Positions 62,199 through 62,201 of a DNA stretch of 62,201 nt are shown here, in pieces. Positions within the stretch are counted from its first letter, which is position 1, and each line of letters begins with the position of its first letter. Under the pieces are notes generated by a model, which did no database searches, was not told the origin of the DNA, and worked only from the letters and a program-made list of their open reading frames with translations. This DNA comes from an uncultured Prevotellaceae bacterium (lineage in GTDB: Bacteria; Bacteroidota; Bacteroidia; Bacteroidales; Muribaculaceae): positions 1 through 62,201 of the forward strand of contig ONIL01000010.1 in NCBI GenBank assembly GCA_900317835.1, given 5' to 3'. The translations under genes and the position numbers were made by a program.

Positions 62199-62201
62199 AA
62201 C

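Overview
The window is a chromosomal segment of a Bacteroidales bacterium. Evidence for this is a SusC-type TonB-dependent receptor, PorSS-like C-termini, Bacteroidetes -7 boxes (TAnnTTTG) before many genes, LytS/LytTR and TPR-HTH regulators, and synteny blocks such as recF-DUF721 and pdxJ-exbB-exbD-tonB. Base composition and dockerin-bearing secreted proteins fit Muribaculaceae or Prevotellaceae, but the genus cannot be resolved by eye. There is no rRNA, phage, IS element or CRISPR array.

Layout. 1-3575 (minus): a SusC-like receptor, cut by the left edge and carrying one frameshift, whose barrel runs in frame into a coiled coil and an OmpA domain. 3998-5885: recF, DUF721 and a thioesterase. 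5963-9171 (minus): a secreted protein and two tandem DUF3667 membrane proteins. 9336-13226: a Kdo-pathway SIS isomerase, a PfkB-fold protein lacking the GAGD motif, a TPR-glycerophosphodiesterase fusion and ribH. 13223-14896 (minus): a Na+/alanine symporter and two identical tRNA-Asn genes. 15085-22338: an S41 protease, mfd and a convergent GH89 glycosidase. 22592-25486: a beta-helix carbohydrate-binding protein and a dockerin protein. 25658-28378: an ABC transporter with a GntR/YtrA-type regulator and a perfect palindromic operator. 28412-35172: lipoproteins, an alpha/beta hydrolase and an M16 protease. 35373-38078: a NatAB-type exporter and dtd. 38244-40634: a membrane TPR-HTH regulator and a small secreted protein. 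40888-43873: pdxJ and an ExbB-ExbD-TonB complex. 44053-45932: a LytS/LytTR two-component system. 46139-49359: pheT and yebC.

49727-57468 (minus) is the most interesting part. A DUF4923 lipoprotein gene and an OmpR/PhoB-type response regulator with its kinase are followed on the same strand by five genes in tight order: a VTC-domain (polyphosphate polymerase-like) protein, a DUF4956 membrane protein, a DUF2490 outer-membrane barrel, and two beta-helix proteins of the Cthe_2159 type, one a lipoprotein and one carrying a dockerin. The order cytosol, inner membrane, outer membrane, surface suggests an envelope-spanning system that makes or handles a polyanion. This is inference; no function is established for the set.

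57615-62198 holds a PhzF-family protein, an acyl-CoA synthetase, a dockerin-FGE-sulfatase protein, a decayed remnant of a YifB/ComM ATPase and a small membrane protein. Two sites upstream of the M16 protease and the NatAB exporter share an identical-spacing motif that looks like an alternative (ECF-type) promoter.
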